From assembly GCA_016709155.1 (NCBI GenBank), contig JADJEI010000001.1, positions 930,001 through 994,000 on the forward strand: a stretch of DNA of 64,000 nucleotides, written 5' to 3'. Of this stretch, positions 45,698 through 54,749 are shown piece after piece (the first letter of the stretch is position 1; each line of letters begins with the position of its first letter). Both the position numbers and the translations under genes were made by a program. This DNA is from Ignavibacteriales bacterium (lineage in GTDB: Bacteria; Bacteroidota; Ignavibacteria; Ignavibacteriales; Ignavibacteriaceae). The notes beneath the pieces were generated by a model. The model was not told where the DNA came from. It made no database searches and saw only the letters and a list, made by a program, of their open reading frames with translations.

Positions 45698-46294
45698 TTA
45701 ATGTTTGTTTTCGTTATGTGTATCGTTAATGTCTTCACCTTTGAAAAGTCCCTCTACATAATGAATGAAATGAACATAAGCTTCACCATATTTTCTTCCA
45801 GCCGTAACGTCATTCACATCATAATTTTTCTTTGATTGAAGGTTATCGAATAAATCTTTTACTTTTGAATGATATTTTTTATCTAAATGAGTTAAGATAT
45901 TTTCCACAGAATTTTTCTCAATTGCAATATCCGCAGCTTCAATTCCTTCTGCTGGATGATATCCAACCGGTTTAAGTCCGGTATATGGTTCACCTTCACC
46001 CATCCTGTGAACTCTTACAACAGTTTCAAAGAAATACATATCGGCAAGTTCTTTTGCTTCAGGACTTAATGTTCGCACTTTATTCACTTTATCGAACATT
46101 GCTTTTATTTCCTGTTCGTCTTCTGCTCTTACCCAAACAAACACATAATTTAAGTTTCCTGTTTCAAGAGCTTTTTGAGATGCTTTAACAACCGGTCCCT
46201 CCACAGAATCACAGTGCGCAGAAGCTGTGTTTGTAAATATGAAAATAAATGATGCTAAAAATAGCATCGCTGCAATTTTTGATTTGTGTAACAT
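45698..46294 (-). CDS. DUF6448 secreted protein
   Basis: A 198-residue protein with a signal peptide (KIAAMLFLASFIFIFTNTASA) followed at once by HCDSVEGPVVKASQKALETGNLNYVFVWV. ELADMYFFETVVRVHRMGEGEPYTGLKP and YGEAYVHFIHYVEGL come later. This matches DUF6448, whose conserved His, Cys and Glu residues suggest metal or haem binding. Periplasmic, 20 nt upstream of the NO reductase gene, so probably linked to NO handling. Biochemistry unknown. Confidence 0.75.
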   Translation of the reverse strand: MLHKSKIAAMLFLASFIFIFTNTASAHCDSVEGPVVKASQKALETGNLNYVFVWVRAEDEQEIKAMFDKVNKVRTLSPEAKELADMYFFETVVRVHRMGEGEPYTGLKPVGYHPAEGIEAADIAIEKNSVENILTHLDKKYHSKVKDLFDNLQSKKNYDVNDVTAGRKYGEAYVHFIHYVEGLFKGEDINDTHNENKH

Positions 46295-46315
46295 AATATT
46301 TCTCCTAACTTATTT

Positions 46316-46702
46316 TTAGTTATATTTTTTCTGAATGATTGTGAGAATGAAAGTTGTATCTTCCAGCGCTTCAACATCGTGAGGAATTGCTTTTTCTAAA
46401 ACAATGAATCCATTGGATTCTGCAATAACTTTTTCTTCTCCGACAATAAAATTAATCTTTCCAGATAGCACAAACAATGTTATCGGTCCTTCAACTTTGT
46501 GTTCGTGTAATGTAGCTCCTTTACGCAGAGATATTAACACTACGCGTAAGTTTGAGTTTTTTTGTAAAGTGACAGCGTTACGATCTCCGTTCAACCAAGC
46601 GTTTTCACTCTTTAACTTATCTGTTTCCGTGTCTATTGAAAAAGACAGCAACGTATCTTTAAGTTTTCTCTCACTTAACTTTGGTCTTTCTTGTTCTGAC
46701 AT
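46316..46702 (-). CDS. cupin-domain protein
   Basis: About 128 residues from the ATG at 46702 (MSEQERPKLSERKLKD), behind AGGAGA; the frame is open to a TTG at 46732. The C-terminal cupin has RKGATLHEHKVEGPITLFVLSGKINF and GFIVLEKAIPHDVEALEDTTFILTI, with histidines in both motifs. Similar proteins sit beside denitrification genes. It overlaps nothing and starts 15 nt after the NDH-2 stop. Confidence 0.75.
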   Translation of the reverse strand: MSEQERPKLSERKLKDTLLSFSIDTETDKLKSENAWLNGDRNAVTLQKNSNLRVVLISLRKGATLHEHKVEGPITLFVLSGKINFIVGEEKVIAESNGFIVLEKAIPHDVEALEDTTFILTIIQKKYN

Positions 46703-46716
46703 TTTAGTCTCCTTTT

Positions 46717-48108
46717 TTAATATGTAATCCAATTTCTGCTTTCTTTTCTTAAAAGAATAATATGTTTTTCACGGATAGCTGTTTTGAGTAATCTTCCGAG
46801 AAATCCGACAAAAGTGACTTTCTTAAAAAACGGCAAAGCTAACCAACCAATAGCAAGATGTTTTCCAAGACTTACAACTTCGCCCAAAACTTTCGGATGA
46901 TACATTTTTTTAGGTTTGCCAAATATTTCTGCATAAATATTTTCCGCAGCTAATCTGCCTTGCTGAAGTGCAAACTGTGCTGCAGCGGGAACAGGATTGC
47001 CAGTAACCGGATTTACTGCATTAGCGCTATCACCAATTGCGTAAATATATTTATTGTTTTCTGATTTCAAATACTCATCAACAATTAAACGACCAACTGA
47101 ACTTGTTTTTAAACCACCGCGTTTAATTAAATCTGAAATACGAATCCCGCCGGTCCAAATAAAGTTTTTAGATTTAATTACATTGTTATCGGAAAGAAAG
47201 ACATCATCCGCTGTTCGTTTTATAATTTTTGAACCCAACAAAATTTTAATACCTTTTTCGATAAGACGATTTTTTATTCTTTCAGAAAAATTTTCATCCA
47301 TAAATGGAACCAATCTGTTAGCAGCTTCAATCACAATGATTTCCACATTACTTTTATTAATATTGAAATTAGAAACACACTTTGAGGTATGATCTGCTAA
47401 TTCACCAGCAAACTCCACTCCTGATAAACCACCGCCGCCAATCACAAAACGAAGATTTTCTTTCCTTATTATTTCATTTTTTTCAGATGCAGCACTCGCA
47501 CATATATTTGAAATATGCTCATAAATTTTATCAGCATCATTCAATGTTTGTAAAGCGAAAGAATGTTCTGCCATTCCGGGAATATTGTAGTAATTAACCT
47601 TACTGCCGATTGCAATTATCAGAAATTCATAGGGCAGCAGTTTATCATGTATTTGGACAGTTTTATTTTCAACATCAATATTTTTTACTTCGCCAAGATG
47701 AAATTGAATTTTTTTGTTCTTTAATATTTTGTAAAGGGGAATTGAAACCTCAGCATTGCGAACAGCAGCTTCATGCAATTGAGTTTTAATTGTGTGAAAT
47801 GGATTCCTATCAATAAGATGAACTTTAAAGGTAGGATGTTTTTTTAATAATCTTTCGATTCGTAACGCGGCGGTAAGTCCGCCGTATCCTGCTCCGATGA
47901 TGACAATATTTTTCAAATCGTTATCTTCAATTAATTCTTTCACCTTTGTTTGCACAATTTCTTCCTTAGGCTCGAAGAATTTTGGAATAAGTTCATTGAA
48001 TGATTCTCTATAATGTGCGCGCGCAATAATATGATCTCTCCCTTTGTATTCAGTCAACATAAACTCATCAAGAAATTTTTCAATATATTCTTTTGTTAGC
48101 TTGTTCAT
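46717..48108 (-). CDS. type II NADH dehydrogenase-like oxidoreductase
   Basis: ~463 residues from the ATG at 48108 (MNKLTKEYIEKFL); the open frame runs to 48228 without an RBS. The FAD motif IVIIGAGYGGLTAALRIER (~residue 75), NAD motif FVIGGGGLSGVEFAGELADH and C-terminal YIYAIGDSANAVNPVTGNPVPAAAQFA place it in the NDH-2/sulfide-quinone reductase family, closest to NDH-2. It has a C-terminal amphipathic region for membrane contact. It would feed NADH electrons into quinone for nitrate or NO reduction. An unusual ~65-residue N-terminal extension precedes the FAD fold. Confidence 0.85.
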   Translation of the reverse strand: MNKLTKEYIEKFLDEFMLTEYKGRDHIIARAHYRESFNELIPKFFEPKEEIVQTKVKELIEDNDLKNIVIIGAGYGGLTAALRIERLLKKHPTFKVHLIDRNPFHTIKTQLHEAAVRNAEVSIPLYKILKNKKIQFHLGEVKNIDVENKTVQIHDKLLPYEFLIIAIGSKVNYYNIPGMAEHSFALQTLNDADKIYEHISNICASAASEKNEIIRKENLRFVIGGGGLSGVEFAGELADHTSKCVSNFNINKSNVEIIVIEAANRLVPFMDENFSERIKNRLIEKGIKILLGSKIIKRTADDVFLSDNNVIKSKNFIWTGGIRISDLIKRGGLKTSSVGRLIVDEYLKSENNKYIYAIGDSANAVNPVTGNPVPAAAQFALQQGRLAAENIYAEIFGKPKKMYHPKVLGEVVSLGKHLAIGWLALPFFKKVTFVGFLGRLLKTAIREKHIILLRKESRNWITY

Positions 48109-48208
48109 TATATACATTATCCTTTGTGAAAACCTTGTATGTTTAAAGTACAATAAAAGAAATTTATTTAACCTCTCTCTGGTTAAGTTTACATAAAAGA
48201 CATCTACT

Positions 48209-48439
48209 TTATATTTTCTTAATTGCATCCATAGGACAAACGGCGATACATTTAATTTTATTTATACCGGCACACTCATCACATATTTCAGTTACAATAA
48301 AATAATGTTCGTTTGAAATAGGCGCTAAACTCTTTCCATTATTCTTCAGACTTTCGCCGGACTCATAGATTGCTTCAGTTGGACATTCAACTGCACACGC
48401 ACCGCAATTGATACAATCATTAGTTATGATCATTGACAT
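48209..48439 (-). CDS. 2x[4Fe-4S] ferredoxin
   Basis: 76 residues from the ATG at 48439, with AGGAGAAAAG 8 nt upstream. Cluster motifs are CINCGACAVECP and CDECAGINKIKCIAVCP, with the second spacing expanded as in Allochromatium-type ferredoxins. It sits between the methyltransferase and NDH-2 genes. Low-potential electron carrier; partner unknown. Confidence 0.85.
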   Translation of the reverse strand: MSMIITNDCINCGACAVECPTEAIYESGESLKNNGKSLAPISNEHYFIVTEICDECAGINKIKCIAVCPMDAIKKI

Positions 48440-48474
48440 TAAAACTTTTCTCCTTTTGCTACTTGATAGTGACT
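48439..48474 (-). pseudogene. remnant resembling the C-terminus of the 49296-49751 protein
   Basis: On the minus strand a frame reads SHYQVAKGEKF then stop, matching SQYREAKGEKF-stop at the end of the membrane protein gene at 49296. The following Shine-Dalgarno region is shared base for base (AAAGGAGAAAAGTTTTAA). A stop codon lies a few codons upstream, so only a scrap is left. It points to an old partial duplication that gave the ferredoxin gene its RBS. Confidence 0.45.
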
Positions 48475-48592
48475 TACGACTTATTTTATAATGCAAACAT
48501 CTACTTGAAAATTAAAAGAACAGCTAAAATCTTTAGTGATAAAAAATTTAGAACCGTTTCTATTCAAGCAATTGCCCAACTACTTTCTCTCC

Positions 48593-49294
48593 TCACTTAA
48601 TTTTTTGAGCTACCCATCCGCAATGTATAAATGAATTATAGAATCGATTAATTTTTTCAAATCCTGCTTCTGTTAACAACTTTAGTAATTCTTGTTCGTT
48701 AATTAAATTTTGCTTACTAGCTTGAAGGAATATCTTGTCGACCAATTCTGGTGGTGCTCCTTCAAATTTCATAAAGTTTTTCCAGGACTTTGTGGTATTA
48801 ATAAATTCTTCTTTATTTGGATCACTGAATTGATCTATTATGACAAGCTTAGCACCAGGTTTTAATCTTTTAGCGATATTATTGAGCAGCGAAATTTTAT
48901 CCTTTGTTTCAGGAATAAATCGAAGTACAAATAGTAAAGTTGAAAAATCATATTCTTCTTTTTCAGGCAAACTTTCTACATAACCTTGATGCAACAAAAC
49001 ACGATTGCTTAGATTGGATTCATCAATCTTCGCTTTGGATAATTTTATCATTTCTTCTGAGGGATCAACACCAATCAAACGCCAATTCGGCATAAGATTT
49101 CCAAATGTCGTTAATTCAATTCCACTTCCGCATCCCACCACCAATACATTTGCAGCCTCGTGATGCTCCACTTCTAAAAGAGATAGCACCATAATAAAAA
49201 GCTGATTGTAACCAAAAATTGCTTTACGAGCAAGCTGTTCATAATTAGCTGCATTCTTTAAATTAAAATTCACACTGATAATTTTTTCTTTCAT
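48593..49294 (-). CDS. class I SAM-dependent methyltransferase
   Basis: ~233 residues from the ATG at 49294 (MKEKIISVNFNLKNAANYEQLARKAI), with AAAGGAGAAAAG before it. Motif I VLVVGCGSGIELTTFG, then LIGVDPSEEMIKLSKAK and LVIIDQFSDPNKEEF, give a standard Rossmann methyltransferase. In nitrogen-oxide gene clusters similar proteins are sometimes present; the substrate is unknown. It starts 2 nt before the end of the upstream membrane-protein gene. Confidence 0.8.
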   Translation of the reverse strand: MKEKIISVNFNLKNAANYEQLARKAIFGYNQLFIMVLSLLEVEHHEAANVLVVGCGSGIELTTFGNLMPNWRLIGVDPSEEMIKLSKAKIDESNLSNRVLLHQGYVESLPEKEEYDFSTLLFVLRFIPETKDKISLLNNIAKRLKPGAKLVIIDQFSDPNKEEFINTTKSWKNFMKFEGAPPELVDKIFLQASKQNLINEQELLKLLTEAGFEKINRFYNSFIHCGWVAQKIK

Positions 49295-49295
49295 T

Positions 49296-49751
49296 TTAAA
49301 ACTTTTCTCCTTTTGCTTCTCTGTATTGACTTCCAACCGCTCTAATTCTACCCCACATCGAATAGAAGAATAAAATCATTGCAACAACTTGTAGTGATGA
49401 GAATATCACAATTGCCGTATTCACCCAACTGATAAAGTAAAATGATGCTGTAACCTGAAATATAAATCGTAGAGCTGTTGAGATACTTAGCGTCCAGTAA
49501 GTAACTAAAATTAAATCCGGGTTGTAGTTTTTATCATCCTTTTCGGGACGCGGAAAAAACCACAATGCAACACCCATAATCATCATCATAACTGAACCAA
49601 CGAGAATCAAGTGAGTATGTGCAGAAATTAATTCTTGCGTATAACCTGTTTGATAGATGTATTTAGCAAATGACATATAAAGCCCCGTTAAGATTCCAAG
49701 CACAAGAAATGCTAAGCTTGTTTTGATAAAATACCTTACTGTAGTAAACAT
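49296..49751 (-). CDS. four-TM haem-copper-oxidase-like / NnrS-like membrane protein
   Basis: A 151-residue protein with four TM helices: YFIKTSLAFLVLGILTGLYMSF, ELISAHTHLILVGSVMMMIMGVALWFFPRP, YWTLSISTALRFIFQV and VIFSSLQVVAMILFFYSMWGRI. The H-x-H in helix 2 and the following ALWFFPRP match a segment of cbb3/NOR subunit-I-like and NnrS proteins. It is far too short to be a full oxidase. It probably accompanies nitrogen-oxide metabolism. First gene of the leftward cluster, divergent from the nar operon. Confidence 0.65.
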   Translation of the reverse strand: MFTTVRYFIKTSLAFLVLGILTGLYMSFAKYIYQTGYTQELISAHTHLILVGSVMMMIMGVALWFFPRPEKDDKNYNPDLILVTYWTLSISTALRFIFQVTASFYFISWVNTAIVIFSSLQVVAMILFFYSMWGRIRAVGSQYREAKGEKF

Positions 49752-49823
49752 ATTCTTCTTTTTAGAAATTGATAATTATTATGTTTTCAATAGTTAACTT
49801 AATTGCATTTCGTATTAGAAGCC

Positions 49824-49837
49824 TTGACTTAAGTCAG
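49824..49837. promoter_or_regulatory. FNR/DNR-like box between divergent gene clusters
   Basis: TTGACTTAAGTCAG has the TTGAY-N4-RTCAA layout of FNR/CRP-family sites with one mismatch in the last position, and TGACTTAAGTCA is perfectly symmetric. It lies 73 bp before the leftward start codon (49751) and 189 bp before the cytochrome c gene (50026), so it could control either side. A TATAAT-like element follows (49851). Confidence 0.45.
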
Positions 49838-50025
49838 ATTATAATCGAATTATAATATTGTAATACATTTCTAAAATAAAATGCTATGCGATCTTGATTT
49901 AATTAATAATTTTTTTTAAATACTACTTGTCAAAATGAAATAATAGTTCTAATTTTATATCGGACTTTTTATTCCGATTATAATGATCCAGTTCTAGTTT
50001 CTATGATTAAAAAAGAGAACCAGAA

Positions 50026-50855
50026 ATGATTAAAATATATTTACTGATAACACTAAGCTGCTTCTTCATGTTTATGATTTCGGGGCGTGCTCAAAATCAA
50101 GGTGAGCAGCTCTTTAAGCAAAAATGTACAGCTTGTCATACTTTAGGTGGGGGAAAATTAGTTGGTCCTGATTTAGCGAATGTAAATGCAAGAAGAACGG
50201 AAGAATGGATTATAAAATTTGTTCAATCTTCACAAAGCGTAATTAAGTCTGGCGACACCACTGCAGCAGCAGTTTTTAATCAACACAACAAAGTTGTAAT
50301 GCCCGATCAGGACTTGACTGCTAATCAAATAAAATCAATTATAAATTATGTAGCAACCAACAGTCCCGATGCAAATAATCCCAATCAAAAAACACCATTA
50401 CAAATATTTGACGCCTCTTCAATAACCTCAACAGATATTGAAAGAGGGAAAAATATTTTGAAGGATTAACTAAACTCACCAACGGTGGTCCGGCTTGTAT
50501 TTCCTGTCATAATATTAATAATCAGTCAATGTTTAATGGTGGACTTTTAGCAAAAGATCTTACTACTGCATTTACACGCTTAAGTGCTGCTGGAGTTGAT
50601 GGTATTATTCGAAATCCACCTTTCCCTGCTATGGTTAATGCCTTTGGTTCAACTCCACTAACTGATAAAGAAGCTAAGGACATACTTGCTTTTTTGTATT
50701 ATACAGATAGCAAAGGGGAAGTCAATCTAAGTCCAATACAAACACAATTTGATTTGTTGATAGGAATTATAATAGGAGTAAATATAGTACTCGGGATATT
50801 TTTCCTGATGTGGCAAAGGGTTAAAAAGTACAGCGTAAATTTTTTTAATAATTAA
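50026..50855 (+). pseudogene. diheme cytochrome c with C-terminal TM helix, frameshifted
   Basis: A signal peptide (IYLLITLSCFFMFMISGRAQ) and a first haem domain (GEQLFKQKCTACHTLGGGKLVGPDL) lie in the first frame. Restoring one T in ATTTT near 50458 joins it to a second haem domain (GLTKLTNGGPACISCHNINN...). A C-terminal TM helix (LLIGIIIGVNIVLGIFFLMW) ends at 50855. The product is ~276 residues. It lies 11 nt upstream of narG and probably hands electrons to the nitrate reductase or takes part in its assembly; nar operons with a cytochrome c partner exist outside enterobacteria. Confidence 0.8.
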
Positions 50856-50866
50856 ATGGCAGTCTA

Positions 50867-53800
50867 ATGAGCTGGATAAAAGATATTATTTCACCCGATA
50901 CAAGAAAATGGGAAGAGTTTTACAGGAATAGATTTCAGCATGATAAAATAATTCGCAGCACACATGGCGTTAATTGCACCGGCGGCTGTTCATGGCAAAT
51001 TCATGTTAAGGAAGGAATTGTAGTTTGGGAAACTCAGCAATTAGATTATCCGCTGCTCGAAGATGGACTCCCTCCTTATGAACCAAGAGGATGCCAAAGA
51101 GGAATTTCGTTTTCATGGTATTTGTACAGCCCGCTTCGAATTAAATACCCGCTTATCCGCGGTGCTTTGATTGATGCTTACAGAGAAGAAAAACTTAAAA
51201 CCGGCGATGCACTTTTAGCCTGGGAAAATCTTCAGAAGGATCCTGAGAAAAGAAAAAAATATCAGCAAGCTCGCGGTAAAGGCGGATTTAGAAGAACTTC
51301 CTGGGATGAGGTAAATGAAATAATTTCTGCAGCCAATATTTACACCGCAAAAAAATACGGACCGGATCGTGTAATTGGTTTTTCACCTATCCCTGCTATG
51401 TCTATGTTAAGCTATGCGGCAGGCAGCAGATTTCTTCAGTTATTTGGCGGAGTTAATCTTAGCTTTTACGATTGGTACTGCGATCTTCCAAATGCATCGC
51501 CTGAAATTTGGGGCGAGCAAACAGATGTTTGTGAAAGTGCCGATTGGTTTAATTCAAAAATGATTGCAGTGATGGGCGCGAACCTGAATATGACAAGAAC
51601 TCCCGATTGCCATTTCTTTGCAGAGTCTCGGCATAACGGTACAAAAGCAATTGTCTTTGCCCCGGATTTTAATCAGGTTGCTAAATATGCCGATCAGTGG
51701 GTGCCGCTTCATGCTGGCAGCGATGGAGCATTTTGGATGGCTGTTACTCATGTTATTCTAAAAGAATTCCATCACGAACAAAAGACTCCCTATTTTCTAA
51801 ACTATGTAAAAAAATATACCGATTCACCTTATCTTGTTGAACTTATTAATGAAAACGGTACATACAAACCAGGCAAACTTGTAAGAGCTAATCAAATATA
51901 TGAATACAAAGATATTCCCAACGGCGACTGGAAATTTTTAAACATTGATTCACAATCTGGAAAACTTGTTGTTCCAAAAGGCAGCGTTGGACACAGATGG
52001 GATTCGAAGCAAGGAGATTGGAATCTTAAGTATGAAAATTCAACAGACAACTCACCCTTCGAACCGTTATTAAGTTTAGCCGAAACACATGATGATATTT
52101 TGCTAGTGGAATTTGTTGAGTTCGGTTTGAATATGAAAAAGTTACGCGGGGTTCCGGTTAATTTTATTGTATCAATTGATGGAAAGAAAATTCCCGTCAC
52201 TACCGTTTATGATTTAACAATGGCGCAGTACGGAGTTGATAGAAATTTGGGCGGCGATTATCCAAAAGAATATTCAGATAAAGATTCTTCCTACACCCCT
52301 GCCTGGCAAGAAATTTTTACGGGTGTTGATTCAAAAACAGTTATCAGCTTTGCGCGTGAGTGGGCTAACACTGCAATTAGCACCGAAGGCAAGTGCATGA
52401 TAATTATTGGCGCCGGAGTCAATCACTGGTTTCATAACAATCTTATGTACCGTGCGGGAATTATGGCTTTGATGCTGTGCGGCTGTGTTGGTAAAAACGG
52501 CGGCGGATTAAATCATTATGTCGGTCAGGAAAATTAGCGCCAACCGATTCATGGGCAACAATTGCATTTGCAAGAGATTGGGTTGATGCAGTGCGCCTTC
52601 AGCAAGCTCCTATCTGGCATTATATAAATACTTGTCAGTACCGATATGATGGGCGTACATCAAAATACAATACGGCGCCGGAAAATGAATTAACAAAAAA
52701 GCACATGGCAGATTTAATTTTTAAATCTGTACGAATGGGCTGGATGCCTTTCTATCCACAGTTTAATAAAAATACACTTGAACTGAGCAATGAGGTTGAA
52801 TCCAAAGATCCCGAAGTAATAAAAAAATTAATTTTAGAAAAACTCAAATCGAAAGAAATAGAATATTCTGTCGCTGACCCCGATGCAGATATTAATTTTC
52901 CAAGGTTGTGGTATATCTGGCGTGGTAATGCAATAGCCGGAAGCATGAAAGGACACGAGTTTGCACTCAAACATTATCTTGGAACTCATACAAATCTAAT
53001 CGCCAAAGACAATGAAGAAAAAACCGAAGAAGTAAAATGGCACGATATAGCTCCGGTTGGCAAAATGGATTTAGTTGTTGACTTAAATTTTAGAATGGAT
53101 TCCTCCGCCCTTTATTCTGATATCGTTCTGCCCGCAGCTTCGTGGTATGAAAAAAATGATTTGAACAGTACTGATATGCATTCATTTATTCACCCTTTAT
53201 CGGCAGCTATTGCGCCAGTGTGGGAAGCAAAAACTGATTGGGAAATTTTTAGAAACATAGCTTACGCAACAAGTCAATTAGCCAAAAACATTTTAATCAT
53301 CCTCAGATTGATATTGTTACTGCTCCTCTTGCACACGATTCACCTGATGAAATTACTCAACCTAAAATTAAAGATTGGTATCTTGGCGAATGCGAAGCTA
53401 TCCCCGGAAAAACGACTCATAAGATAGCTGTAGTCGAAAGAGATTACACAAAGATTTATGATAAATTTATTTCGCTTGGACCAAACGCAAAAACCAAAGG
53501 TATGGGAGCGCACGGCAATCATTATAAATGCGATGACTTTTATGATGATATGATAACGTCGAATCACTTCCCTACTGAAAATATTGAAGACAAAGTTTAT
53601 CCATCATTAAAAGAAGATGTCTCCGCGGCAAATGCCGTTCTATATCTTTCTTCTCTTACCAACGGTGAACTAACTCACAGAGCTTATAAATATATGGAAT
53701 CAAAAACCGGATTAGTGCTTGCTGATCTTGCTGATGGAAGTAGAGATGTAAGAATTAATTTTAAGGATTTACAAGCTCAGCCGCGAAGATATAATACGTC

Positions 53801-54473
53801 ACCGGTTTGGTCTGGTTTAATGAATAACGGAAGAGCTTATTCAGCTTTCACTTATAATGTTGAAAGATTAGTTCCCTGGAGAACTCTTACCGGACGCCAG
53901 CACTTTTATTTGGATCACGAAATGTACATCGCATTTGGTGAAAACCTTCCAACATACAAGCCATCACCTAAACCGGAAGTCTTTGGTGACTTGAAAGAAA
54001 CATTGAAAGACGGCAATGCAAAAGTTTTAAATTGTTTGACACCTCATGGTAAATGGCATATTCACTCAACCTATATGGATAATTTAAGAATGTTAACTCT
54101 TGGAAGAGGAATGGAACCTTGCTGGTTGAGTGAAGAAGATGCAAAAGAACTTTCAATAAATGATAACGACTGGGTCTAAGTTTATAACGATAATGGGGTT
54201 TACTGCACACGTGCAGTAGTTAGCTCTCGAATTCCAAAAGGAGTTTGCATAGTTTACCATACCGTTGAGCGCACTATTTCAATTCCAAAATCGCAAGTAC
54301 GCGGAAATAAAAGAGGCGGTATGAATAACAGTATTACCAGAATACATTTGAAGCCAAATTTTCTTGCAGGTGGATACGGACAGTTCTCTTTTCATTTTAA
54401 TTATTGGGGACCAAGTGCACCGAATCGTGATACGCATGTAGTTGTTAAGAAAATGAGCAAGGTAGAATTTTAA
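50867..54473 (+). pseudogene. narG: respiratory nitrate reductase alpha subunit, three lesions
   Basis: About 1200 residues over four pieces. The N-terminal HGVNCTGGCSWQIHVKEG holds the His/Cys positions of the FS0 cluster. YDWYCDLPNASPEIWGEQTD carries the Asp region that ligates molybdenum, and there are Mo-bisPGD-binding segments throughout. Frame breaks: one A lost at ~52532 (GQEKLAPTDSWATIAF restored), one C lost at ~53287 (QLAKNHFNHPQID restored), and an in-frame TAA at 54177 where homologues have Glu (NDW-I-E-V). Downstream the frame continues to 54473 (VVSSRIPKGVCIVYHTVERTI...NRDTHVVVKKMSKVEF). It reduces nitrate on the inner membrane with NarH and NarI. Intact narHJI downstream argue that the lesions may be sequence errors. 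Confidence 0.88.
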
Positions 54474-54480
54474 TTTATGG

Positions 54481-54662
54481 GTGTCGTGTACAAAATAAAA
54501 TTTTTAATAACCACGACTTTTAAGTTGCGAAATCCCCGATCTGAGGGGTCTGTTGCGTAATTCTCATTCCGAACTTGTTTCGGAATCTTGGTTTGCAATT
54601 TTACAAGAAAACAGATGCTGAAATAAATTCAGCACGACAATTTTCAGTTATACAACAGACCC
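54481..54662 (+). repeat. MITE-like hairpin-rich insertion between narG and narH
   Basis: It contains stem-loops GTCGTG/CACGAC (54483-54517), CCCC/GGGG (54535-54548), ATTCCGAA/TTCGGAAT (~54566-54587) and TGCTGAA/TTCAGCA (~54617-54634). GGGTCTGTTG (54546-54555) is an inverted match of CAACAGACCC (54653-54662). After it the sequence reads EGRGNSNKEIEPGY-stop (54663-54707), which resembles the C-terminal tail expected for NarG, so the repeat seems to sit inside the old 3' end of narG. No open frame. Confidence 0.5.
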
Positions 54663-54749
54663 TGAAGGTCGCGGCAATTCAAATAAAGAAATCGAGCCAG
54701 GTTACTAAGTAATAAATCGCAAGAAATAATCAATAATAAATAATAAATT

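Noticed and set aside
47054..47392. A 112-residue open frame opposite the NDH-2 gene.
   Set aside because: It is antisense to conserved FAD/NAD motifs and has no RBS or family match.
48441..48496. A longer ferredoxin start at 48496.
   Set aside because: The extra residues (MHYKISRKSLSSSKRRKVL) are other-frame reading of a duplicated RBS region; the ATG at 48439 has AGGAGA in the right place.
54177..54179. Recoding of the internal stop in narG (selenocysteine or other readthrough).
   Set aside because: The codon is TAA, homologues have Glu here, and two frameshifts in the same gene point to error or decay.
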